A DNA stretch of 64,000 bases from CBDCCV01 sp965215025 (GTDB lineage: Bacteria; Bacteroidota; Rhodothermia; Rhodothermales; Salinibacteraceae): contig CBDCCV010000001.1 in assembly GCA_965215025.1 (NCBI GenBank), forward strand, positions 1,922,001-1,986,000, written 5' to 3'. Both the position numbers and the translations under genes were made by a program. How positions within the stretch are numbered: position 1 is the stretch's first letter; each line of letters opens with the position of its first letter. The notes below the pieces were generated by a model. The model worked only from the letters and a program-made list of their open reading frames with translations, had not been told where the DNA came from and made no database searches. Positions 8,766-16,935 of the stretch are shown here, piece after piece.

Positions 8766-9143
8766 GTGGAGGCGCCGCTGAGCAACCCCGTGCCGGAGCG
8801 GATGGCGCGCGTTGTAGACGCGGCGTTTGCAGGCGCTCCTACGCTGGGCGCTCCGTGGACGGATGAAGTATCCGTCACGAGATCAGATGACGTCTCGGCG
8901 GCCTCCTCGTCGGAGGAGTTGGCGCGGCGGCTCGCGCTCGTGGATGAGGCGGGCGTCCTCCGCTCCGGTCCATTTGCTATCATTGCGTTTGACGCTCCGG
9001 AGATGGGCGTTGCCTCGCCGGTGCGCAGGAGCAGGCCGGGGTTCGCGGGTCGGGGCAGAACAGCAGGTGGTGCTTGCGAGTTCGTCATCCCCAACCAGCG
9101 CATCTCTGATCTCAAAGGTGTAACGATTCGCATCGTGCCATGA
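8766..9143 (+). CDS. Putative compact toxin or toxin C-terminal fragment
   Basis: The 125-residue frame begins with GTG nine bases after the glmS stop. It is preceded by a strong GGGAGGAG ribosome-binding site, so it may be translated with glmS. Its stop overlaps the start of the Imm27-like gene (ATGA). The N-terminal half is low in complexity and contains a palindromic repeat within the coding sequence. The C-terminal third (SPVRRSRPGFAGRGRTAGGA, then EFVIPNQ) looks like the tip of a polymorphic-toxin domain. I infer a toxin role only from this look and from the partner gene. It may equally be a remnant of a longer protein. Confidence 0.45.
   Translation: MEAPLSNPVPERMARVVDAAFAGAPTLGAPWTDEVSVTRSDDVSAASSSEELARRLALVDEAGVLRSGPFAIIAFDAPEMGVASPVRRSRPGFAGRGRTAGGACEFVIPNQRISDLKGVTIRIVP
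8814..8842. repeat. 29-bp imperfect palindrome (GTAG...CTAC family)
   Basis: The ends GTAG and CTAC bound a partly symmetrical interior (GTAGACGCGGCG / CAGGCGCTCCTAC). It is the only family member that falls inside a putative reading frame, that of the toxin-like protein. Confidence 0.55.
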
Positions 9144-9355
9144 TTACCCAGTTCAAAGAGCTACGAGGCGAAGAGGCAAAGGCTTTTGCCAGAGAGCACC
9201 TGCGTAAGGTGAGTGTCAACTACGAGCGCTGGGAGGTCGAATACCGCGATCCTGAAACCGGGCAGCAGTACCTCATGGATTATGTATACCCGGAGTTGCA
9301 GGGCGGGGGCATACCGCGACTGCGTCCTACGGAGGTAGCAAAGAGTAAAGAATAA
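9140..9355 (+). CDS. Imm27-like immunity protein
   Basis: The small 71-residue protein has the pattern W-x-V-x-YRDPETGQQYLMDYVYPELQGGGIPRLR. This resembles my recollection of the Imm27 family (tryptophan, then dP-x-tG-x-YW, then ELhGGG-P-LR). Such proteins neutralise a cognate toxin encoded just upstream. Its ATG overlaps the TGA of the preceding toxin-like frame, as expected for an immunity gene. The module is enclosed by the glmS end duplication. Family membership was judged by eye, not by a profile search. Confidence 0.5.
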   Translation: MITQFKELRGEEAKAFAREHLRKVSVNYERWEVEYRDPETGQQYLMDYVYPELQGGGIPRLRPTEVAKSKE

Positions 9356-9363
9356 AAGCGAGA

Positions 9364-9418
9364 CGACTGCCACGTGGACCAGCCGCGCAACCTGGCTAAG
9401 AGCGTGACGGTGAAGTAG
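9364..9418 (+). repeat. Second copy of the glmS 3' end (direct repeat of 8702-8756)
   Basis: These 55 bases match the end of glmS at 53 positions, including the stop codon. They read on as DCHVDQPRNLAKSVTVK and stop in the same codon register as glmS. There is no glmS upstream part here, so this is a displaced gene end rather than a gene. Confidence 0.92.
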
Positions 9419-9463
9419 CTCACGCCGGCGGCACAACTAGCTGCCGAGGCTGCGGCGCCTCCG

Positions 9464-10075
9464 CTACGGCCGGACGCTCAGCCCGATGGAAAACACCGGG
9501 AGCGGATCTCCGCTGTCCCCGCCGATTGCGAGTGGGCCGTAGATCTTGGCGTCCGTGCGCAGGGCCACCGCCGGAACCACCGTCAGATATAGCCCCGCCC
9601 CGACGACCGCCGAGAGCGCCGTGGCATCCTCAAACGAGTAGCCGCCTTCGTCAAGGCATCCGTCTTCGGGCCGGCACGGTGGGAGCGTCTGCGCATCCAC
9701 GCGCCAGAGACCGAAGCCGCCACCCACGTAAGGGTTGATGCGCTTATCCGCTTCGCGCGCCAGAACCGTTCCCATCACGCCCAGAGCGTTGATCTGAGGT
9801 GTATCGTCGGGCGTGCCCAGGCCCGGCGGGGCGTGCAGCCCGTACACCTCGAGCAGCCCGCGGCGCGAGGCGGTAGGGCGATAGCCGGCGCGCAGGCTGA
9901 ACCCCCTCCCGGTGTCCGATGCTGCGGTGGGATTGCCGTAGCTCACGGCGTTCATCTCAGCCGTAATCTCCCACCGGCTTGGCGTCAGGTCAGGAGCCGA
10001 AGCGTTCTCGGCCGTCTGCGCGTGAGCCGGCGAGAAGCAGAGAAGGCAAAACCCGAAAGCTATCAAACGGAGCAT
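9464..10075 (-). CDS. Secreted outer-membrane beta-barrel-like protein
   Basis: The 203-residue product starts with a clear signal peptide (MLRLIAFGFCLLCFSPAHAQ). The mature part has alternating hydrophobic segments and ends with FSIGLSVRP. Features such as FSLRAGYRP, NPYVGGGFGLWRV and ALSAVVGAGLYLTV are typical of small eight-stranded outer-membrane barrels. Two cysteines in a loop (PPCRPEDGCLDEGG) could form a disulfide. I recognise the fold type, not a specific function. The ATG at 10075 is chosen because it gives the signal peptide directly. It converges with the glmS island. Confidence 0.6.
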   Translation of the reverse strand: MLRLIAFGFCLLCFSPAHAQTAENASAPDLTPSRWEITAEMNAVSYGNPTAASDTGRGFSLRAGYRPTASRRGLLEVYGLHAPPGLGTPDDTPQINALGVMGTVLAREADKRINPYVGGGFGLWRVDAQTLPPCRPEDGCLDEGGYSFEDATALSAVVGAGLYLTVVPAVALRTDAKIYGPLAIGGDSGDPLPVFSIGLSVRP

Positions 10076-10191
10076 GGCAGCCACGGGTGCGGTTTGTGGA
10101 CGAAGCGCTCGCACGCAGTTTACAGCGCGCTCGCTTCCTGTACAAGGCTGCGGCGAGCGTGTGGTGAACCGGTGCGCCGGCTGTCCGATCC

Positions 10192-11550
10192 TCAGCTGAC
10201 GCCGGCGTGCTCGGTGAGGCGTCGCGCGGCATCGTCCCCCGAGGCCGCCGCGTCGCCCACGGAGACGCCCGCGCGGTAGTTGCCGGCGAGGTAGAAGCCG
10301 GGACATTCCGCCTCCAGCCGGTCGAGGAGCGCTTGGACGCGCCCGTAGCCGAGGGCGTACTGTGGGATCGCGCGCGCCCAGCGCACGTGCCGCACGAACT
10401 TCGGATCGCCGCTGAGACCGAGAAGGCGCCCCAGGTCGTGCTGCACCACATCGGCAAGCGCGTCCTCGTCGGCGCGGCCGAGCGCCGGGTGCCGCGCGCC
10501 GCCGACGAAGGTGGTCAAGAGCACGCGCCCGCTTGGTGCGCGGTCGGGGAAGAGCGTGGAGGAGAAGAGCGTGCCGAGGATCTGAAGCTCGTCCTCCACC
10601 TCGGGCACGAGCAGGCCGAAGCCGTCGAGCGGGTGCTTGATCTGCGCACGCTCGACGCCAAGCGCCACGAGGCTCACCGGCGGGTAAGACACTTCTTCGA
10701 GCGGCGCCAGGTCGGGGCCAGGCGCGAAGTCCATCGCCGTCAGCCGGTGGAGCGGCGCGGCAAAGACGACAGCGTCGAAGCGGTGCTCCACCGCGTCGCG
10801 TCCGGCGGTGAGCGTCCAGCCGTCTTCGGTGCGGCGCAGCGCGGTGACGGGGGTGTGGTAACGGATGCGCTCGCCGAGCGCATCGGCCAGCGCGCGGGGG
10901 AGCGTTTGCAGGCCCTCCGCAAAGGAGAACATGCGCCGCGCCTCTTTTTCTTCTTCCTTCCGGAAGAGCCGGCGGAGGCCGCCTTTGAAGAGTGAGCCGT
11001 GCTCGGCCTCCATCTGGTAAAGGCGCGGAAAGGCGTGGCGGAGCGACAGCGTCTCCGGATCGCCCGCGTAGACACCGGCCACGAACGGGTTTACGGCGTA
11101 ATCGAGGATCTCCGAGCCGAGGCGGCGCCGCACGAAATCCGCGACGCTTTCTTCTGATTCTGGCGCCTCGGAGGCCAGCGGCTCGGCCAGGAGCCGCAGC
11201 TTGGCGCGCGGCGAGAAGAGCGGCGTCGTCAAAAGCCCGGCGACGGACGACGGCAGTGCCACGGGCCGCCCGCCGAAGACGACGTAGCGCTTCTTCGCCG
11301 CCGCATCGGCCTCGACCACGGCGCCCGTGAGGCCGAGCGCGCCGATGAGTTCGCCGAGGAGCGGCGTGGCACGCTGGATCGTGTTCGGGCCGTGCTCGAC
11401 GAGATAGCCCTCGCGCGTGCGCTCCGAGCGGATGACGCCGCCGGGCTGCCCCGTCGCCTCGAAGAGCGTGACGGCGTGTCCTTCCTCAGCAAGCCGCCAC
11501 GCCGCCACCAAGCCCGCGATGCCGCCGCCGATGATGCCAATGGAAGTCAT
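10192..11550 (-). CDS. hemY: Protoporphyrinogen oxidase (FAD-dependent, oxygen-type)
   Basis: This enzyme oxidises protoporphyrinogen IX to protoporphyrin IX in heme synthesis. The 452-residue product starts with the dinucleotide-binding motif IGIIGGGIAGLVAAWRLAEEGHAVTLFEA and carries GPNTIQ, the family segment VNPFVAGVYAGDP and the C-terminal FAD segment FYLAGNYRAGVSVGDAAASG. Length and motifs fit HemY (named hemG or pgoX in some systems). The ATG at 11550 is chosen because the Rossmann motif begins a few residues later. No other hem gene is adjacent. It is divergent from the small CsbD-like gene. Confidence 0.88.
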   Translation of the reverse strand: MTSIGIIGGGIAGLVAAWRLAEEGHAVTLFEATGQPGGVIRSERTREGYLVEHGPNTIQRATPLLGELIGALGLTGAVVEADAAAKKRYVVFGGRPVALPSSVAGLLTTPLFSPRAKLRLLAEPLASEAPESEESVADFVRRRLGSEILDYAVNPFVAGVYAGDPETLSLRHAFPRLYQMEAEHGSLFKGGLRRLFRKEEEKEARRMFSFAEGLQTLPRALADALGERIRYHTPVTALRRTEDGWTLTAGRDAVEHRFDAVVFAAPLHRLTAMDFAPGPDLAPLEEVSYPPVSLVALGVERAQIKHPLDGFGLLVPEVEDELQILGTLFSSTLFPDRAPSGRVLLTTFVGGARHPALGRADEDALADVVQHDLGRLLGLSGDPKFVRHVRWARAIPQYALGYGRVQALLDRLEAECPGFYLAGNYRAGVSVGDAAASGDDAARRLTEHAGVS

Positions 11551-11674
11551 GCGAAAAGGCGTGCAAACCGAGGAAGGAGACGGCAGCGCGCAGCAGGGGA
11601 AACCTGCGCACAGGCGTAACGGTACTTTAACGACGCACCCCTTGTTCAGACACTCACTTCCAGAGGAGCACTCT

Positions 11675-11869
11675 ATGGCGACCGAGGCAATGAACGAAAG
11701 CTGGCGCCGCGTCAGAAAGCAGATCAAATCGATCTGGAGCGACATCGACTTCGACGACAAGGAGATGAAGCGCGCCCGCGGCGACATGCGCAAGATGATG
11801 AACCTCATCGAAGACAAAACCGGCGAGCCGCGCGACGAGATCATGCGGAAGATGAGCGCCATCTTGTAG
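11675..11869 (+). CDS. Small CsbD-like stress protein
   Basis: The 64-residue, highly charged protein has a CsbD-type layout: a W-x-x-x-K-x-Q-I-K-x-x-W opening (WRRVRKQIKSIWSDIDFDD), then GDMRKMMNLIEDKTGEPRDE. CsbD proteins are small, abundant and induced by general stress in several bacteria; their biochemical role is unknown. An AGGAG ribosome-binding site sits about seven bases ahead of the ATG. A strong terminator follows, so the gene is probably monocistronic. The partner-switching module at 1-3 kb is the kind of regulator that could control it, but nothing in the sequence links them. Confidence 0.55.
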   Translation: MATEAMNESWRRVRKQIKSIWSDIDFDDKEMKRARGDMRKMMNLIEDKTGEPRDEIMRKMSAIL

Positions 11870-11928
11870 CTTTTCCTACGGCCTCCCGCGCCGAGCCGCT
11901 GCTGCTCCGGCCTCGTTTACTTTGAGCG

Positions 11929-11965
11929 AAAGCCCTGGTCCTTAGCGGCCGGGGCTTTTGTTTTT
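11929..11965 (+). terminator. Rho-independent terminator after CsbD-like gene
   Basis: AAAGCCCTGG pairs with CCGGGGCTTT (one G-T wobble) across a 10-base loop, and the stem runs into TTTTGTTTTT. It lies 60 bases past the stop codon. Confidence 0.85.
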
Positions 11966-12024
11966 GGCGGCGGCGGGCGGTAGTTTGCGGGCGTTCCTTC
12001 CGCCCCTCACGCCCGTCTCTTTCC

Positions 12025-13713
12025 ATGTCCACGCAGGCCTTTTCCCCCCTCGGTACCGAAGCCGACGCTGCCTCCTCGAAGTACGAAAAGCGCGCCGCGC
12101 ACCACCGCCGGCTCCTCGATCAGATCCGCGAAAAGGCTGAGGCAATCAAAAAAGGCGGCGGCGAGAAGCGCATCGCCCGCGAGCACAAGCGCGGGAAGAT
12201 GACCGCGCGCGAGCGCATCGCCGCGCTCTTGGACGACGCGGATGATTTCCAGGAACTCGGCCTCTTTGCCGGCTACGGGATGTACGCAGAAGAAGGCGGT
12301 TGCCCAGCCGGCGGCACGGTGATGGGCCTCGGCCACGTGAGCGAACGGCTGTGCCTCGTCGTCGCCAACGACGCCACCGTCAAGGCGGGCGCTTGGTTTC
12401 CCATCGCGGCCAAGAAGAACCTGCGCGCCCAAGAGATCGCCTTAGAGAACCACGTCCCTATCATCTATCTCGTAGACTCGGCCGGCGTCTTTCTCCCGAT
12501 GCAGGACGAGATTTTTCCGGACAAGGAGCACTTCGGCCGCATCTTCCGCAACAACGCCGTGCTCTCGGCCAAGGGCATCCCGCAGATCGCCGCCATCATG
12601 GGCAGCTGCGTGGCCGGCGGCGCCTACCTCCCCATCATGAGCGACGAGGCGCTGATCGTGGACGGCACCGGCTCCGTCTTCCTGGCCGGGCCGTTCCTCG
12701 TCAAAGCCGCCATCGGCGAGGACGTGGACGCCGAGACCTTGGGCGGGGCCGCGACGCACTCGGAGATCAGCGGCGTCACCGACTACCACATGCCCGACGA
12801 TGAGACGTGTTTGGAAACCATCCGCGACCTCGTCTCGCACTTCGGCCCGCAAAAACGCGCCGGCTTCACCCGCACCGAGCCGGCCGACCCCGCCTTCGCT
12901 GCGGATGAACTCTACGGCCTCCTCCCGCACGGCGGCAACCAGCCCTACGACATGCGCGAGGTGCTCGCCCGCATCGTGGACGCCGGCTCGTGGACGGAGT
13001 ACAAAGCGGGCTACGGGCAGACGCTCCTCTGCGGCTACGCGCGCCTGGACGGGTGGAGCATCGGCGTCGTGGCGAACCAGCGCGCCGTCGTCCGCGCCAA
13101 GGGCGGCACCGGGAAGGCGGGGGAGATGCAGGTCGGCGGCGTCATCTATGCCGACGCGGCGGACAAGGCGGCCCGCTTCGTGATGAACTGCAATCAGAAA
13201 AAGATTCCGCTCGTCTTCTTCCAGGACGTGACGGGCTTCATGGTCGGGAAGCGCGCGGAGCAGAGCGGCATCATCAAGCGCGGCGCCAAGATGGTGAGCG
13301 CCGTGGCGAACTCCGTCGTCCCAAAGTTCACCGTGGTGGTGGGCAACTCGTACGGCGCGGGCAACTACGCCATGTGCGGCCGCGCCTACGACCCGCGGCT
13401 GATGCTGGCGTGGCCCTCGGCCAAGATTGCCGTGATGGGCGGGCAGCAGGCCGCGAAGGTCTTGCACCAGATCCGCGTGCGCGCGCTCGAAAAGCAAGGC
13501 AAGGAGCTGAGCCAGGAAGAAGAAAAGGAACTCCTCTCCGAGATCGAAGACCGCTACGAGGAGCAGACGACGGCCCCCTACGCCGCCGCGCGCCTGTGGG
13601 TAGACGCCATCATCGACCCGGCCGAGACGCGCCGCTGGCTCGCGCGCGGCCTGGAGATGGCCGACCTCAACCCCGAGATCCCCGCCTTCAACCCCGGCGT
13701 GATTCAGACGTGA
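12025..13713 (+). CDS. Acyl-CoA carboxylase, carboxyltransferase (beta) subunit, MccB-like
   Basis: The 562-residue protein has the two crotonase-like carboxyltransferase halves of biotin-dependent acyl-CoA carboxylases. Features are KMTARERIAALLD near the N-terminus, the glycine-rich GSCVAGGAYLPIM and FLAGPFLVKAAIGEDVDAE in the first half, and GNSYGAGNYAMCGRAYDP in the second. The pattern is closest to methylcrotonyl-CoA carboxylase beta (leucine catabolism), but propionyl- or geranyl-CoA carboxylase subunits are similar. The biotin-carrying alpha subunit is not adjacent. ATG at 12025 gives the usual short N-terminal tail. Confidence 0.88.
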   Translation: MSTQAFSPLGTEADAASSKYEKRAAHHRRLLDQIREKAEAIKKGGGEKRIAREHKRGKMTARERIAALLDDADDFQELGLFAGYGMYAEEGGCPAGGTVMGLGHVSERLCLVVANDATVKAGAWFPIAAKKNLRAQEIALENHVPIIYLVDSAGVFLPMQDEIFPDKEHFGRIFRNNAVLSAKGIPQIAAIMGSCVAGGAYLPIMSDEALIVDGTGSVFLAGPFLVKAAIGEDVDAETLGGAATHSEISGVTDYHMPDDETCLETIRDLVSHFGPQKRAGFTRTEPADPAFAADELYGLLPHGGNQPYDMREVLARIVDAGSWTEYKAGYGQTLLCGYARLDGWSIGVVANQRAVVRAKGGTGKAGEMQVGGVIYADAADKAARFVMNCNQKKIPLVFFQDVTGFMVGKRAEQSGIIKRGAKMVSAVANSVVPKFTVVVGNSYGAGNYAMCGRAYDPRLMLAWPSAKIAVMGGQQAAKVLHQIRVRALEKQGKELSQEEEKELLSEIEDRYEEQTTAPYAAARLWVDAIIDPAETRRWLARGLEMADLNPEIPAFNPGVIQT

Positions 13714-13743
13714 TCCGTCCTGGCTGTCTCCTCAAGAAGCACG

Positions 13744-14850
13744 ATGAAGTACTACCTCAACCTGTTCTCCCCTGAGACCTACGAGGCGTTCACGCAGTCG
13801 GACCGGAACGTGTCGGGGTTCCGGATCAGGCAAGAGAACGTCGCGCAGCGGGTCAAGCCGGGTGACCGCTTCATCTGCTACATGACGAAGCTCTCACGCT
13901 GGGTCGGGGTGCTCGACGTGAAGGAGGGGCCGTACAAGGATGACGCCCCGATCTTTTATGAAGAGGACGACCCGTTCGTCGTCCGGTTTAGCGTAAAGCC
14001 GGTAGTTTGGCTGGAGAAAGAGAAGACCGTTCCCATCCATGAGGACCGCGCTTGGAACACACTCACCTTCACGCGCGAGCACAGCAAAAAGACGTCGTCG
14101 TGGACGGGGAAGATCCGGTCCAGCCTGAACCAGTTAGCCCCGGAGGACGGCGCGTTCTTAGAGAAGTTGATCAGGAGTCAGGACGACGGCGGGGAGATTT
14201 TCCCACTAAGCGAGCGCGAATACCAGAATATGGTGACGCGCCGCGTACGCAGGCAGGATAAAACGGTGTCCGTGTCGGTGCCGGAGGATGCTCAAGATGA
14301 CGAAGACCCGCAGGAGGCAAACGCTCAAGCTGAAATCAGGGAGTCCATCCAGATCCAAGCGCTAATTGCCGAGATCGGCGCCAAGATGGGGATGAGGATC
14401 TGGATACCGCGCAACGACCGCAGTCGCGTCCTTGCAGCGATGGGCGAGGATGCGCCACCGCTACTCGAGCGGCTTCCGCTCAACTACGACGATACCACGC
14501 TCGACACCATCGAGCGGATCGACGTGCTCTGGCTCAAGGGCCGCGCCATCGTCCGCGCCTTCGAGGTCGAGCACACGACCTCCATCTACTCAGGCATCCT
14601 CCGTATGGCCGACCTGCTCGCGCTCCAGCCGAACATGGCAATCAACCTCCACATCGTAGCGCCATACGAGCGCCGAGACAAAGTATCCTCTGAGATACGG
14701 CGGCCTGTGTTTTCGCTGCTCGACCGCGGCCCCTTGGCTGAAAGCTGCACGTATCTCTCCTACGAGAGCTTGAGAGAGATCGCGCAAGAAAAGTTGCTCG
14801 GTCACCTCTCTGACAGCGTGCTCGACGCGTTCGCCGAAGAGGCTGACTGA
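13744..14850 (+). CDS. EVE-like (PUA-fold) domain fused to a PD-(D/E)XK-like nuclease domain
   Basis: Residues 1 to about 150 look like an EVE/PUA-type reader: YYLNLFSPETYEAF, GFRIRQENVAQRVKPGDRF and ICYMTKLSRWVGV. After an acidic, glutamine-rich linker (about 185-215), the C-terminal part has D260 in IDVLW and E274/E276 in FEVEHTTSIYSGILRMADL. This fits the D...ExE variant of a PD-(D/E)XK nuclease core. EVE domains read modified cytosine in several restriction systems, so a modification-dependent nuclease is a reasonable inference. The gene stands alone 30 bases after the carboxylase gene. I see no methyltransferase or McrB-like partner. DNA cleavage is not proven by sequence. Confidence 0.6.
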   Translation: MKYYLNLFSPETYEAFTQSDRNVSGFRIRQENVAQRVKPGDRFICYMTKLSRWVGVLDVKEGPYKDDAPIFYEEDDPFVVRFSVKPVVWLEKEKTVPIHEDRAWNTLTFTREHSKKTSSWTGKIRSSLNQLAPEDGAFLEKLIRSQDDGGEIFPLSEREYQNMVTRRVRRQDKTVSVSVPEDAQDDEDPQEANAQAEIRESIQIQALIAEIGAKMGMRIWIPRNDRSRVLAAMGEDAPPLLERLPLNYDDTTLDTIERIDVLWLKGRAIVRAFEVEHTTSIYSGILRMADLLALQPNMAINLHIVAPYERRDKVSSEIRRPVFSLLDRGPLAESCTYLSYESLREIAQEKLLGHLSDSVLDAFAEEAD

Positions 14851-14876
14851 GCGCCCTCGTCGTTCAGCCAAGTGGC

Positions 14877-15623
14877 TCAAAACTCGTACGTGCCCAGCTC
14901 CTCGCCAAGCTCCGTGTGGGTGAGCCGCTGGCGGGCGGCGTCGAGGTCGGCGTCCTGGAGGCCGGGGGGGAGGTGGACGAGGAGGAGGCGGTGAGCGCCC
15001 GCCTGCGCAGCGATCTGCGCAGCCTGCTCTGCCGAGGAGTGGCCCGGCCCCTCGCCCGTGGCCTCGTGCACGAGGATGTCCGCATCGCGGGCCAGGCGCG
15101 TGATGCTTTTCGACGGCGCTGTGTCGCACGAGTAGGCCACGGCGCGGCCCGTGGCGCCGCTCTCCACGCGCAGGCCGATCACGGGCTTCGAGTGCTCGCC
15201 GGGCGAGGCCGTGATGCGCCAGCGGTCCGTCTCCAGCACCGAGGCGTCTTCCTCGTGCTCGACCTCCTGCCACGCGATCTCCGGCAGGCCGTCCCACCCG
15301 CTCGTGTCGAACGTCTCGAAGGTGCGCCGCGCCTGATCGAGCGCCGGCGCGATGCCGTACACGGGCAACGGACGCCGCCGCCCCGCCAGCCACAGCTTCT
15401 CCATCAGAAGCGGGAAGCCGCTCACGTGGTCGGCGTGCTCGTGCGTGACGATGAGCGCGTCGATGGTGCCGAGGCTGATGCCCGCCTGCAAGAGCCGCTG
15501 CACCACGTCGCCGCCGCAATCCAAGACGATGGCGGATTCGCCGTCCGAGAAGGCAAGCATCGTCGTGGTGCGGTGCGGATCGCTCAGCGCCGCGCCCGTG
15601 CCCAAAAGGTGGAGCGTAGGCAT
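14877..15623 (-). CDS. MBL-fold hydrolase, ribonuclease Z-like
   Basis: The 248-residue metallo-beta-lactamase-fold protein has the zinc ligands H61/H63/D65/H66 in THEHADH, then GEHSKP, the bridging aspartate in SCDTAP, HEATGEG and a late histidine in LLLVHLPP. The layout (LGTGAALSDPHRTTT at the start, HSSAEQAAQIA near the end) is that of RNase Z and related phosphodiesterases. It lacks the long exosite arm of tRNase Z, so it may be a different phosphodiesterase. It lies downstream of the polyprenyl synthetase on the same strand, separated by a long inverted repeat. Confidence 0.75.
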   Translation of the reverse strand: MPTLHLLGTGAALSDPHRTTTMLAFSDGESAIVLDCGGDVVQRLLQAGISLGTIDALIVTHEHADHVSGFPLLMEKLWLAGRRRPLPVYGIAPALDQARRTFETFDTSGWDGLPEIAWQEVEHEEDASVLETDRWRITASPGEHSKPVIGLRVESGATGRAVAYSCDTAPSKSITRLARDADILVHEATGEGPGHSSAEQAAQIAAQAGAHRLLLVHLPPGLQDADLDAARQRLTHTELGEELGTYEF

Positions 15624-15630
15624 GTCGGGG

Positions 15631-15723
15631 GAAGAGGATTGGGGGAACGGGAAAGGGGGCGGTAGCCTAAACGCACCGGCCCGCGCCCTGTTACCCCCTC
15701 CCCGTCATCCGTTCCCTACTTCC
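15631..15723. repeat. Long imperfect GC-rich inverted repeat
   Basis: The left arm (15631-15664, words GGGGGAACGGG and AAGGGGGCGGTA) is roughly mirrored by the right arm (15688-15723, TTACCCCCTCCCCG and CGTTCCCTACTTC). It spans the stop of the polyprenyl synthetase gene and the space before the MBL gene. A terminator or RNA-processing hairpin is possible. Confidence 0.6.
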
Positions 15724-16759
15724 GCCGTTGGACGGTGTAGCGGGTGAGGTCGAGGAGGGCGTCGCGCGCCTCCGTTGGCGGGAAGGCGGCCAGGAGCGCG
15801 TACGCCTCGGCGGCGAGGTCGTGCATCTTCGCGCGGGCGTAGGCCACGCCGCCGCGCTCGCGCACGAAGTCGGCCACAGCGCGCGTATCGGCGCGGCTCT
15901 TTTTGCTTTTGCCCACGATCTTCATGATCCGCTTGCGCTCGCGCTTGGGCGCCTCGCGCAAGGCCTCGATCAGCGGCAGCGTCAGCTTCTTCTCCTGCAA
16001 GTCGATGCCGATGGGCTTGCCCGCCGCGTCCGCCCCGCCGAAGTCGAAGAGGTCGTCGCGGATTTGGAAGGCGAGGCCGAGCTTCTCGCCGGCGAGGCGC
16101 ATCCGCTCCACATCGGCCTCGTCCTCGTCATCGGTGGCGGAGAGGGCGCCGGCGCGCATACAGGCCGAGATCAAGGACGCCGTCTTGTCGGAGATGATGC
16201 GGAAGTACGTGGCCTCGTCGATGTCCAAGAGGCGCGACTTCTCGATCTGCAAAAGCTCGCCCTCGCTCATGCGGCGGATGGCGTCGGAGAGCGTGTGCAG
16301 GACGGCGTAGTCGTGGTGCTCCAGGGAGAGGAGCAGGCCGCGGCTCAAGAGGAAATCGCCGAAGAGGACGCTCACCTTGTTTTTCCAGAGCGCGTTGACG
16401 GAGAAGATGCCGCGGCGGCGCTCGGCCTCGTCCACCACGTCGTCGTGGACGAGCGTGGCCGTGTGCAGCAGCTCGACGAGGGCGGCGGCGCGGAAGCTCG
16501 TCTCCGTCACCCCGCCGCACACCTTCGCGGAGAGGAGCACGAGGAGCGGGCGGATCTGCTTGCCTTTCTGATGCAGGACGTAGCGCGTGACCTTGTCCAA
16601 GAGGCCCACGTCCGAGCGCATGGCCTCGCGGAAGTAGCGCCGGAAGTCGCGCAGCTCGCCCTCGACGGGCCGGCGGATGGCCTTGAGCGAGACGCGCTCG
16701 GCAGGCCGCTCAAGGACCGTCGAGGCGCGGCGGATGTCAGCAGGCAGGAGGTTTTCCAT
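15716..16759 (-). CDS. Trans-type polyprenyl diphosphate synthase
   Basis: The enzyme condenses isopentenyl diphosphate onto allylic diphosphates to make the isoprenoid chain for quinones. The protein of about 347 residues has the first aspartate-rich motif in HDDVVDEAERRRG, GKQIRPLLV upstream of it and the second motif in QIRDDLFDF. Length and motifs fit octaprenyl/heptaprenyl-type synthases. A menaquinone side-chain role would match menE in the window, but chain length cannot be read by eye. The ATG at 16759 is preferred over a TTG nine bases upstream. A 6-bp stem (CTTTCA/TGAAAG) lies just ahead of the start. Confidence 0.85.
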   Translation of the reverse strand: MENLLPADIRRASTVLERPAERVSLKAIRRPVEGELRDFRRYFREAMRSDVGLLDKVTRYVLHQKGKQIRPLLVLLSAKVCGGVTETSFRAAALVELLHTATLVHDDVVDEAERRRGIFSVNALWKNKVSVLFGDFLLSRGLLLSLEHHDYAVLHTLSDAIRRMSEGELLQIEKSRLLDIDEATYFRIISDKTASLISACMRAGALSATDDEDEADVERMRLAGEKLGLAFQIRDDLFDFGGADAAGKPIGIDLQEKKLTLPLIEALREAPKRERKRIMKIVGKSKKSRADTRAVADFVRERGGVAYARAKMHDLAAEAYALLAAFPPTEARDALLDLTRYTVQRRK

Positions 16760-16866
16760 CGGAGGCAACTTTCATAAATTATTGAAAGCTGAGACTTCGT
16801 ACGCGAAGCGCGCCAAGAAAGTTTAAGCCCTATCGATATTTTTTGCGCGGCAAGGATGTGACGGCT

Positions 16867-16929
16867 GACGGTGGACGACCGACGACGTCTGAAGCTCTAC
16901 TCGCCGTCCATCGTCGCTCGTCCGTCGTC
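16867..16929. repeat. Imperfect inverted repeat built from GACGACGGACGA words
   Basis: The left arm GACGGTGGACGACCGACG is mirrored by CGTCGCTCGTCCGTCGTC on the right. It separates btuC from the polyprenyl synthetase gene, both on the minus strand. The same vocabulary recurs in the hairpin at 39733. Confidence 0.6.
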
Positions 16930-16935
16930 GAAAAG

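Larger units (their letters stand above)
8757..9418 (+). mobile_element. Small accessory island at the glmS 3' end, bounded by a duplicated glmS end
   Basis: The segment begins immediately after the glmS stop codon and ends with a second copy of the last 55 bases of glmS (8702-8756 versus 9364-9418, 53 of 55 identical). The copy keeps the glmS frame and stop codon; its two changes are one synonymous base and one Glu-to-Lys codon. Enclosed are a toxin-like open frame and an Imm27-like gene joined by a 4-base overlap. No integrase, transposase or terminal inverted repeat is visible. Confidence 0.7.

Noticed and set aside
8757..9418. Tn7-type transposon at the glmS attachment site
   Set aside because: No TnsABC-like genes, no Tn7-like end repeats and the duplication is 55 bp of coding sequence rather than a 5-bp target duplication.
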